This document shows, piece after piece, positions 24,141 through 34,000 of a DNA stretch of 64,000 nucleotides. Under the pieces are notes generated by a model. That model worked only from the letters and a program-made list of their open reading frames with translations, had not been told where the DNA came from and made no database searches. Location: assembly GCA_008711295.1 (NCBI GenBank), contig VUYV01000181.1, positions 1,909,132 to 1,973,131 of the forward strand, read 5' to 3'. This DNA comes from Anarhynchus alexandrinus. Taxonomy: Eukaryota > Chordata > Aves > Charadriiformes > Charadriidae. The position numbers and the translations under genes were made by a program. Every line of letters starts with the position of its first letter. Within the stretch, counting starts at the first letter, position 1.

Positions 24141-26164
24141 AAAGCATATTTCACTAAGTACAGTGGAAGAGTTGCCGTGGAAGGAAATGCATAAAGGAGA
24201 ATAGTGAAATAGATAATATATTTAAGAACTGTCCTTTCCTTTGGCCCGCTTCCCATGGAATCTTTCCATCTAATTTATGTGGTACTGTGAATCTCAGAGA
24301 AGTCAATGGACCTCTTTGCAACTTCCAGAAGAAGCCAGGAAAGAAAGATGCAAGTACTTGTAAGGAAATCCTTGAATTTCCAATAGCTTTTTATGCAGTG
24401 GCTTAATGTCTAGACTCTTTCTTGGAATGAAGGCACTGGATCATTTTCCTTTTTTCCCCCCAAGTGCTGCCCTGCATGACTGCAAGGCATGAAGAGCCAG
24501 CATCTCTCCAAATGTATTCATTGCTTTCACTAAATCTGCACCTCACTTTCACTTTATAAAGCAGGGTTACGTTATAAAAAAAGATGTAAATGGAAAGCTA
24601 AAAGGATATTTTAATCACCACGGATTTTATAGATTTCTGACTAATTCTGCATTAAACAAACCTTCAGAATATCGTAGTTCAGCAACTGATTACCAACTCA
24701 CAACCAGGCCTTCATTTCATAAATAATTTTATATATCTTTTCATACAAGATTAAGCTGTAGTTCTGCATACAGTGTTGCTAATCTCAGTTTCATTACGCT
24801 TTCAGAGCTTGCGCACCCTGATTTTGCATCATTACAACCATTGCAGTTCAGTATACGGTGTCCTGTCGACATCTATATCAGTACATCACCAGCCTTGCTG
24901 CAGTCCGACTAATACAAAGCTGTAGCTCCGCTGCTGAAGTGGTTTTGCAGGTCCATCTCTATGCCTTACAAAGGAGGACAATTTACTACGGCTTTGCGTA
25001 AAGAGACTTTGCTCTTTCCTCAAGTGCCAGCAACTCCTGCTTTAATAATTCAGAGCCAAGCACCCACTCCACTTTAGTCCAGCCCTGGACCGAGTGCAGT
25101 CTGTTTGTCACCAGCAAAGTTATGTGATCAACAGCACATCCAGTTGCCTTTGTTCCCACCCCAAACTTTAACCGTTGCCTCCAAGTATGAAACCAGAATA
25201 CGTGGGCACAGTGATACTAGGTGGAAACACCATTTATTAATATTGTCCATTTATAGAAGGAGCCAAAAATATCATACCCCATCACAGATCCAAACTCGCA
25301 TCTCCATCTCCTCAGCAATGCTACCCCAACATGTCACTTTTGCACCCAAAGGTCCCTCATCCCACCTGCAAAGGAACTAACATAGACTGGGTCCCACCAG
25401 AATAACTTAGTCCTGTAAAGCAGTTTTATAGACCTTAGGAACCATGGCTTCACTGTGCAGCCACGACAGGAGCATGCAGTGATTTAACTACCAGAGGTTC
25501 CAAACCATTCTTTATTTTAACCACAGCTCCCAAGTTTAAAGTATAGAACAAAGTCACAGGGGCAATGGCAGAACATTGCTCGTCAGGCAGCCCTAAATCT
25601 GGGACACATTAACGGTGGTTGGAGACAGCCTACTTACTCATTCACGCTGCAGGTTCAGAGTTGTTGCCTACTCATCTATTAATTCGAAGAGTCGTTGGAG
25701 GAACATGGGATCATCTAGTGAGTGACTCCAGTACCTAAGGCAGTGATGAAAATGAGAGGCTTAAATTTAGAGAAAACGTGGGTCAGCTTTGGTGGAGGAA
25801 CACATGCTTTGGCATTGCTGCTTTATTCTCTCTGGTTTATGTCACCAGCAGCAGCACCAAAACTTTGCAGAGGTTTTTCAGACGTTGTCTCCCTTTAGTC
25901 ATGGAGCCTTATCGGGTATTAACACTGAAATGGGATAACCGAGTTACGAAAGGCCAGCGCAAGTTATCTCCCGCCCATGACGCACTCCATCAGATGAGCC
26001 AGAGGGACAAGACAGAACCTCGGAATACATCATGCATTATGGATCATTTCTTGCATCTCTCAGGCACTGCATTCTTACATCACTTCTTTACAGGAGGCAT
26101 GAGACAGGAACTAATATATGCATGTCTTAGCACACGATGTAATGCAGTGAAGTCCTGACCTTGT
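24141..26164. other. Unique non-coding DNA
   Basis: No gene or repeat was recognised. The 126-codon frame at 25778-26158 has no domain or signal sequence that I can support. Confidence 0.5.
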
Positions 26165-26345
26165 TCAAAGTTACTAAGTGCTATTAATATATATAATGGA
26201 AATAAGTATTAGCCTTGCTTTGCAGATCCAGCAACCTGAGACACAAGGCCCCCGAGCGATTTGTCAGGACCGACAGGGAGCCAGGTATCCTGACAATTCC
26301 TTTTACTCTAAGCACCTGACAAAGTTCATTCCCATCCATCCAAGG
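26165..26345 (+). repeat. MIR-like ancient SINE
   Basis: The order of blocks follows the MIR-type consensus: TACTAAGTGCTATTAATATA, then TTTGCAGATCCAGCAACCTG (consensus TTTTACAGATGAGGAAACTG), AGACACAAGG (GAGGCACAGAGAGG), GCGATTTGTCAGGACCGACA (GACTTGCCCAAGGTCACACA) and GGGAGCCAGGTATCCTGAC. It is heavily diverged. It lies about 135 bp from the L2 remnant; MIR elements depended on L2 machinery, but that proximity is probably chance. Confidence 0.5.
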
Positions 26346-26479
26346 GCTCCTGCAGGGGCGGGTGGGGGGGAAATCACCTCTAAAAATGTTCCTGCTTTAT
26401 CAGCAAAAGGAGGGTGATAACAAAAACAGCTCAGGCCAGACAAAAGCTAATTGAAGCATATGGGCTCGAGCAGATACTT
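26346..26479. other. Spacer between MIR-like SINE and L2 remnant
   Basis: Contains a GGGCGGGTGGGGGGG-type G-rich run (26356-26370). The left limit of the L2 remnant is uncertain and may extend into this spacer. Confidence 0.4.
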
Positions 26480-26990
26480 AGAAGCACTGCCTTAAAATAG
26501 CCCAGCAAGACTAAGGGATGAATCTTCCTCGAGGACTGCAACAGTCAGACGAGGAGCCGGCAGTCAGCAGTAGGCTTGAAATGAACCGTGATAAAGCATT
26601 TCCAGGCAGGTCGGGCACCTGCTTCAGCCCTTCTGAAAGGACAATGTGGTCCACTGTGCTGAAAGCAGCAGCGGTGAAGAGAACGTATCCCTAAATCACT
26701 CTCCTACGCGAGATGGCTGCCTAAACTTTCCAGTGGGCAGTCTGAGTCCTACCATGCTCCTGCCTCAGAGCCAGCCTCCGACATATGTATGAGATCATGG
26801 GTACGGAGGTGCTGTTGATGCTGCACTGAAGTGACCTTCTCTAGAACCTTGAATATAAATGGAAAACACCATAGGCGACCAGACAAAAATTTGACACATT
26901 GCCTGGAGAGAGAACAGACTGTTTCAGTGCTCGAAAGAGGAATGCTGTACGGCAGTAAGTAATAGGGAGCATCCATTAAGCAGGATCTCT
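26480..26990 (-). mobile_element. L2-type LINE reverse-transcriptase fossil
   Basis: Minus-strand translation in shifting frames gives four blocks in the order of an L2 reverse transcriptase. They are FPFIFKVLEKV (26833-26865; family form LPFLSKVLEKV), FTAAAFSTVDH (26646-26678; family LDLSAAFDTVDH), LPGNALSRFI (near 26583-26610; family ISGTALSWFRSYL) and CSPRGRFIP (26516-26541; family CGVPQGSILGP). The catalytic aspartate of the LDLS motif is lost and there are stops and deletions between blocks. The AAFDTVDH form and the KVLEKV block separate this from CR1, which has KAFDTVPH. L2 was active before birds arose, so this is a deep-time remnant. Confidence 0.72.
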
Positions 26991-27140
26991 TTGGACACAG
27001 ATCTGGGGGATAAGTTTTCAGTGTGACATTGAATTCTTCAGACACTGTAGTAGGCTTAGCTTCTTTAAAGGGAATTTGCTCAGAGGAATATAAGCCATTT
27101 CCAAGCATGAACAGAGTACATTAAAGCACTGACTCAGGCT
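26991..27140. other. Flank of the L2 fossil
   Basis: The minus-strand frame continues to 27108, but the residues here do not align to an L2 block that I can recognise. The end of the element is uncertain. Confidence 0.4.
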
Positions 27141-27166
27141 TTGATTCAGAAAAGCACTTAAGCACC
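27141..27166 (+). repeat. Half of an ancient palindromic amniote repeat
   Basis: TTGATTCAGAAAAGCACTTA followed by AGCACC matches the left half of the GATTCAGCAAAGCACTTAAGCA-type ancient repeat whose complementary half is seen at 21958-21996. It is short and diverged; assignment is from pattern memory. Confidence 0.35.
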
Positions 27167-28439
27167 CTTCTTGTAAAGGGATACTTTTCGGCGCTCGGAC
27201 CTTGGAAGGGAAGGTGTATTGTGGTCTCTTTGGCTCAACGCCACATATCAGGTCATAAAATAAACCTCAAACTAATGCAATTAAGGAAGAATCTTTCACG
27301 GTGGACATATTCAATCCATTACTGCCCACTGCAGCAGTTCTTGCACCTAGAACTGGTCATTGCCAGGAGCGGCACGCTGACTAGACAGAAGAATGACCCA
27401 TTTTGATAAAAGCATTGTCTGAAATGTTTAAAAAAAACCCAAACCTATTGCTTTGCACTGTAAATTTGAAAGTGCTGACTTTGCTCTTCAGCTGTTATAG
27501 TTTTGCACGGGTTTATAACGTGACACACACAAAAACGGAGGCACAAGGAACATGGCAAGAGAACAGAGCTTCTATGGACAGAGGAGCTTCTTTTGCCAAC
27601 AGCATCAACGGGCAACAGAGCCCCAGGGGACTGCGGGATTTTGTGCATGAGAGCGGGGGTGTGCAGGTAGGAGAAGCGGTAGAAAAAGGTTAACTTCATG
27701 AAAAACTTTTGATCTAGAAGAAGAAAAAGAAGCAAACCAGGGGAAAAAAAAACCCTAAACAAACCCACTCATATTTCATAGCTGGCTGAACTCTTCGGGA
27801 AAAAGACTACAAAGAATCTCACCAAATTTACCTTTTCAAAATTGTGCCCAAACTTCCAAATTAAAAAAAAACCCAACCTTGAGACTGCTTTCATCTTTAC
27901 AATGAAAGCATCAATGATATTGATATCAAAGATCCTAAATCACAGACTCATTCATCTTACAAGCAAAATTCATTTGTAATTCCACGGCATTTTATTTCAT
28001 GATGCATTAGTAAATGTTCAGTAGTGCATTTTGCAATAATAATAAACTAAAAGCAACATGAGATCTCAGTGCTGTAACTTGGCTGTTAAATCTTTTCTTG
28101 AAAGTGCTATGAGCTTGCCAGAATACTTGGTGAGAGATGTCAGGGTTGCAAATTGACCCAGAAAGAATTAACCAGGTTCTATTATATACTACAGACTTTT
28201 CTTCTAGCTATTTCTGTTACGGTTAATCTTCCAAACTCTTTGTAAATGTTTTTATTATAAATATTATTATTGACATTAATATTCTTCTTGTAGGACACCT
28301 ATAGTTTTAGTTCAAATTCCAGTTTAAATTTGATCCTCATCGCTCACGCCATAGACACAACCTCCTGTCTCTGACCCTTCCAAATACTACGAGACATAGC
28401 GACATTATACAATACAAGAAAATAAGATGGAAACTTTTT
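27167..28439. other. Non-coding AT-rich DNA
   Basis: No gene was recognised. Near 28250-28275 there is an ATTATTATT-rich run of the sort that often flanks decayed MIR-like SINEs, but too little else aligns to call one. A-rich simple stretches occur at 27740-27760 and 27860-27875. Confidence 0.5.
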
Positions 28440-28545
28440 TCCTTTCAGATGAGGAAACTGATCTTCAGTGTCATAGCCAGGGTTACATGAGGAGTTAACA
28501 GCAGAATTAGTTATTCCTGTTCCAGTGCCTTAATGATGCAATCAT
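28440..28545 (+). repeat. MIR-like ancient SINE fragment
   Basis: CTTTCAGATGAGGAAACTGA followed by CATAGCCAGGGTTACATGAG and AACAGCAGAATTAG aligns in order with the 3' half of MIR (TTACAGATGAGGAAACTGAGG, AAGGTCACACAGC, GGCAGAGCTGGGAT). The first 17 bases match almost exactly. Confidence 0.55.
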
Positions 28546-29394
28546 CCTTCCTTGCCAGTTAGCTCTCCTTATAATTACAGTGTACAATGACGCATGCTTT
28601 AAGAGTATAGACAAGCACAGAGCTAATATCATGTTAAGTGGTCTGTCAAGTAACTGCATCAGCTCTCTCGAAGTCTGTCCATCTAGGGATGTACTCGGAA
28701 GAGGGTGACCAGGGCAGCTGTGGATGAAGAACATCCTGTAATACTCCTAAGATTTATTTGCAGCCTAATTCATACTTTCTGTAGTTCCCAAGGAAGCAAA
28801 TAAGGCCCTCTCGAAAGTGTGAGAAGGGCAGTGCAGCACTTCCCCTCAGAGCACTGATGCAAAGTCAATGGATGCTTTTCCATGGAAAAGAAGAACTTCA
28901 GATTTAACCATGTCCTGGAAAGTGTACAGACTGAGCTCGCTCATCTGTCAGCAGGAGCTGATCCCTCTCTGGCTCATTTCACATCTCTCTTCAGCCTCGT
29001 GTGACCAAAATTACTTTTGGCACTGGCTGCACAAGAAGGACGGTTTGGCTTTGAGTTCCCGAGACTCCATTCCCTATTTTTAAGTTCACGTGAAAAGAGA
29101 TAGCAGTGCAGCCAAAGGTGATGTCCTGTTCCACAAACAGGGGGATCCTCTTACACTAGTGAGAACACTCCTGGGCACAATCTACCTGCTGGTAAGAAGT
29201 GTCAGCTTAACACTTCTTCCAAAGTCATGAAACCAGATAAAGCTCCCTGTCTGCATTGACCTTCAGCTTCCCGATATACTGGGCAAAAATATTAGCACTT
29301 CTCTTTCAGATGTTGGTTCAGAGCAAGGGTTAGCCAGACCGTATCTTGAACTCCCTTCCATCCCCAACTTGCTAGGGCTACACGCTACAGACAA
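28546..29394. other. Unique non-coding DNA
   Basis: No gene or repeat was recognised. The word AAAGTCAATGGATGC at 28862-28876 resembles a common motif of ancient palindromic repeats, but is too short to assign. Confidence 0.45.
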
Positions 29395-29645
29395 CGGCAC
29401 AAGCTCTCATCCTCACTGTTGATATTTTCTTCAGCTTCGGGACACAGACCTCCTTGCAATTTAAATTTACAGCTTTGTGTCCTATTCTTCTTCTCCAAAG
29501 ATAACATGTTTCACCTTGCACGCACAGGCCTTTTATGCATTTTAAGACTTATCACATCCCCTCTCACTCTTCTTAGATAAAATCAGTCTAGTTATTCAGG
29601 ATTTCCTCAGAAGTCACATATTCTGTCTGACCACCCTGCTGACTC
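29395..29645 (-). mobile_element. Old CR1-type LINE fragment
   Basis: The sequence runs in the order of the complement of a CR1 3' region: TGTGTCCTATTCTTCTTCTC (CR1 complement: cttgtcct), then GGCCTTTTATGCATTTTAAG (CCTTTTACGTACTTGAAGAC), TATCACATCCCCTCTCACTC (TCATGTCCCCCCTCAGTC) and TTCCTCAGAAGTCACATATT (CCTCATAGGTCATGTTTT). Divergence is high, comparable with the 15.3-kb copy or higher. Boundaries are approximate. Confidence 0.6.
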
Positions 29646-29970
29646 CTAACGCAGAATAACTGGGGAAGTAGGAAAGAAAACATTCCATAGCATGGCCATG
29701 CTATTAAGGACTTCTTTTTTAAGGGCAATGAACGTCTTTGCTGCCACTCAAGCTCCTGCCAAAGGTCTTTGCAGAACAGTTTCCTTTTGATTGAACTTTT
29801 AATAAACTCTTCATTTTTCTAACTTGGTGACCTGATCATTAATGGCTATTTGTCCGCTTCTGTAAGCTCAATGAACAAACATTCATTGCGGACACTGCTA
29901 CTGGAACTACTTGATTTGCACAAAACGTTATTGCTAGGATATCTGCATACCATAATAAAGGCTGAGCCAA
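29646..29970. other. Non-coding DNA between CR1 and SINE remnants
   Basis: No gene or repeat was recognised in these 325 bases. Confidence 0.45.
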
Positions 29971-30175
29971 ATTATATTAAGTGCTACAGAAATACATGGA
30001 AAGAAGAGCTCCTCACTAAAAGATCTAACCTAAGTCAGAAAAGACAGGAGATGGAGGTATCACCATTACTCCCATTTTACAGGTGAGGAACAGCATGTAG
30101 AACTGGAACATTTAAAAGGCTCCTAAGCAATCAGGGTAACAGGTAATTTCCTAATTGGACCCTAGCCTTAACGAG
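29971..30175 (+). repeat. Ancient amniote MIR-like SINE, near full length
   Basis: Blocks in order: ATTAAGTGCTACAGAAATACA (consensus GTGCTGTACAAACACA), AGAGCTCCTCACTAAAAGAT (CAGTCCCTGCCCCAAAGAGC), CCCATTTTACAGGTGAGGAA (CCCATTTTACAGATGGGGAA) and CAATCAGGGTAACAGGTAAT with a TTGGACCCTAGCC end (GGAATTGAACCCAGG). The combination of the tRNA-unrelated 5' part and the MIR-like 3' tail is the arrangement found in crocodile and turtle genomes. It is one of the better preserved old SINE copies in the window. Confidence 0.5.
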
Positions 30176-31017
30176 TTGCTTCAGAGGCGTACTCAGTCTC
30201 AGATCAACACTTCAGCCACACTCCTTCCACTCCTCTGTAGTTTCAAGGGAAAATGTCTGCTTCGTTCTTCATGAAAACAGCTCAACTTTGAAAGCCCAAA
30301 GAGGCTATGAAGGCCATAAACTGTATGAAGACCACAACGACGACAGGAACGCACTGTTGAAGCAATGAGAGGTACGAAGATCATCTTGTGAAAGGCCTGA
30401 GCTAAGATCATGCCCCTTATGTCAAAGAAACCTCTCTCAGTTTATCTGCCAATTTTTATATTGCCATTTCTTTGGGCTTTCCAAAGCTCTGCAAACCAAG
30501 CCCAGAGTTTCATTATTTATTTATTTGGGATGCTGTGTGTCACAGTGACACATTGAGAAACTGGCATCTGCAATTTTCACATGTCAGAGTGACTGTAACT
30601 TGAACTGACAAAATAAATTGCTGTTCACACACTCCCACTGACTTTGTTATGTCCCTGAAGCCCTAGGCCTATTTTTTCAATTAAGATCCCCCCTTCTTCC
30701 ATCCCCCTTCTTCCTACTGCAAAAGCACAATGAACGGCTGGCAGGAGGGAACGTGACTTCCACAGCTGGCAGCAGTTGACTGGGAAGGCAGTGGCACTGC
30801 TGATACGGGCAGCAAATTATTCTCCTCAGCTTTTCAGGAAAAGGCACACGTCCTTCCGCCACCAGCTAATGCTGCCAAAGCTTTCGGAGCTCGGTGTGCA
30901 GAAAACAGGGTTGTCTCAGGTTTGCTGTAGTCTTTCGGCTCTCAGCTTTACAAAATGAGTTGAGCAGTTCTACCAGGACAGAGCAGTTCTCAGTTAAAAC
31001 CAGTGGAAAATTTCCTA
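30176..31017. other. Unique non-coding DNA
   Basis: No gene or repeat was recognised. A short (TTTA)n-like stretch lies at 30512-30524. Confidence 0.5.
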
Positions 31018-31045
31018 ATCAGGAGATTAAAATTGATCTCCTGAT
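31018..31045. repeat. Perfect 10-bp inverted repeat
   Basis: ATCAGGAGAT (31018-31027), an 8-base spacer, then ATCTCCTGAT (31036-31045). A perfect arm of this length with a short spacer is expected roughly once by chance in a window of this size, so it is a structural observation rather than a functional call. Confidence 0.8.
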
Positions 31046-34000
31046 CACGGGAACGTCAGAGATCTGAGCGAGTTCAGTGAGAAACTATACTCATCTCCCT
31101 CGGAATCTCACTAGGAACGGCGGGTAATGGAATCTCACATATGGGGATATCTCATTTGCTGCATGGTCCAGCAAGGGAAAATAATCCCAAACAATCTTAA
31201 AGACCTGAGAGCACCCTGAGCTTTGGCTCACTGAAGGCTCAACATGAACAGTCCCCATCCCTCCTTCGCCTAATTTCCCATTAGTGAGCCCGAGCCATCA
31301 CCTCACTTCCGACTCCTACCTTCATTCCTTCTCTCCTGTCACAGCGGGCACGGAAAACACTCCCTTCTCTGCAGTGGCACAAGCCAAACCAAGCAAGCAG
31401 CAACTATTTCAAGCACCAGAACTAGTAAGGCTCATGAAGTAATGCTGCCCAACTTTCTTAGTCCTGTGACAATTACACCTCGCCTGAGCCCCTGACTTGG
31501 ACTCCACATCGTCGTCTTCATTTGGTAAAATGCATCACATACTCCTAGGTGCTACCGAAGGAAAACATATTTTGTTTAACACTCCAGGTTGACCCAAGTT
31601 GTTCCCTCATTTTGTAATCCTTTCCATTTATTTGAGCTGAATTTGGAGCAACAAAACCACATGTGGCTTGCATGACATTTAATTGCAAGTACTTCACACA
31701 CTTCTAAATTCCTTCCTTTCGTGTGCAGCTCTACATATTTAGTCAAGGACATGTTGGGGAAGGTCAGTGGGAGGGGAGCGAGAGAAGAGCAAACCACCTT
31801 CTAATGCATTGGCCGTTCCAGAATGCCCTGCTCAACCACAAGAGCTAGTCATATGTATGAACAATCCGATATTCCTATGGGCAGAGCTGCGAGGGTGAAC
31901 TCAGTTATCTAATGACAGCCGCTTACCGGGCAGTCATCAACTCAGGGACGTATCTGGGTGTCTCGTGGCCTAGGAAGTTATGAGAACACAACATAACTGG
32001 ATTACAAACAGGGTTATTTGGAGGCTTCAAGGTTTGTGGTAGTGACTATCTTGCAAAAAATTCTCCTTCCGGGCTATGAGACTACAAAGAACAACACGGT
32101 TCTGCCTATCCCAGATGAGCCATGAACAATACAGCAATGAAAAGAGCGAGGGAAGGAAAGACAAAGGGAGCCCAAAGTCTCCACAGAAAGGCACTCTAAA
32201 GGAGTGGAGTATAAAATACAAAACAAATTAGTGATACTAAAATAATGCAATTATTCAATTAAGTACATAAGAACAGTTATTGCCTTTCCTAATTGCAATT
32301 CTTAATGATACGGTCAAAACCAAGGTAAAAATCAAAGAACAGATTTCACGCTCCTCCACAGCTGGGCCCACACCTTAGTGCAGATCACCATTTCTGAGCT
32401 CAGGGGTAACTGCTTGGTAGTCTTCAGCTCAGTTATCACCCCAAGATTTCTGTGCTGTCAGCTCCTGTTTAGCGTTTAAAGGACCAGTCAGGAGCCTTCA
32501 AACTTGTTCCCATTTCATTCCAATATTTCAATGCAATCAGTGGGGGGCAGGAATTTAAAATGGGAGTAATTCTTTTCCATGGCAGATTTCAAATTTGTAC
32601 TTTTTTGGTCCAAAATAGATGGAATTTTTTTCTCCCTAAAGCTTTCCTACAAAACCTAAATATCAACCTCAGAGTAACTGTTATCCATACCCCTTAATCT
32701 CAGGTTCCTGAACTGAACCTGCAGCTACCCAAAGAGGGCGGCTTACACGTGCTCCTCTCAACCCCATTCCCGGACGTTCTCGCAGCCAGATGTGTGCGCA
32801 CACATATGGATCTACTCTGGTCTGGTTCTGCCCTAATTTCCACAAGAACAAATGGGAATAAAGCCTTTTTAGCCAACTGAATCTTGCACAGAGAGGATGA
32901 GAGATGACTGTTGAGAACAATGTGTTCTGCTCTCCAAAGCGATTGAGCATGAACTCAGCAACAGCAGCTAAGCCGGGTGTCTAACAGGGAGAAGACATTG
33001 CACGAGCAGAGACACGTCTGGAACGCCAACAGGAGCTCAGCATCCCTTGGGCACGGATGCCCACATCTCTTGGTGTTATTTCAAGCCATGGAAATGAAAC
33101 TTTCTTCTCAAGTGGACATCAGCAGGGCCTTTGAGACTTTTGGTTCCATGCTAAGGAAATCAAGGGCAGTAGCTGCTCTGCCTTTAACCTTGAAGTGAAG
33201 CTACTGAGCACAGAAATCGCTAACTTGACAGCTGATGAGAGTATATTCCTCTGCATCTACACAGCAGGTAGAACAAAAATAGCAATAGTATAAGCTTCTT
33301 CCCATTGACTTGCTTCTCCCCAGCACTCACCTTCAAAATACCTGCGGGCTTTTTGCTGTGGAAGTAAGGCTCGTCTGTGTTTTCATCCCCCCAGGCAGGG
33401 CTGGTGGATCAGCAGGAGGTGTATGCAGGAAAACCAGAGGAACAAGGCCAGGCAGGAGTAAGCACACACACACCTCCAGACATGCAGCCCAAGGCTCTAG
33501 AAAATTCCCTGAGAGCTTTTGAGGTCAGTGTGTCACTGTTTCCTTACTCATCCCTCCCTGATGCACAAGAAAAAATTGTTCCCATACGAAAACATGAACT
33601 GCAGATGCACAATAGAGAGAAATCTAAACAAACGTCCTCTTCAGAAGGACTGTCCAAGGAAGAATGGTCTGATTCATGCAACTTAACTATGACTAAAGCC
33701 ACTGTTTGTGCTTTGAAAATGTGCTTAGGTGTTGGCAGCCATCTCAGATCTTTGTAGCGTGTCAGCAGGTTACAGATTTGAAGACCAAATTAAATCTTTC
33801 AAACTCAGTGCCATTCCAGATGAAGGCCTTAGCGTTTGAACTCAGCAACACACACTAGAAATATTTTAAAGAAAATACTAATTTGTCAGAAACAAAGGTA
33901 TTTGTCAGAGGTGCGTTTGTTTCAGCAAAAGCAGAGTGATGTTTCTTCCTGCCCGCTAATTCAAACCGAGCAGCAGTAGCTGAGTGATTATAATACTCAA

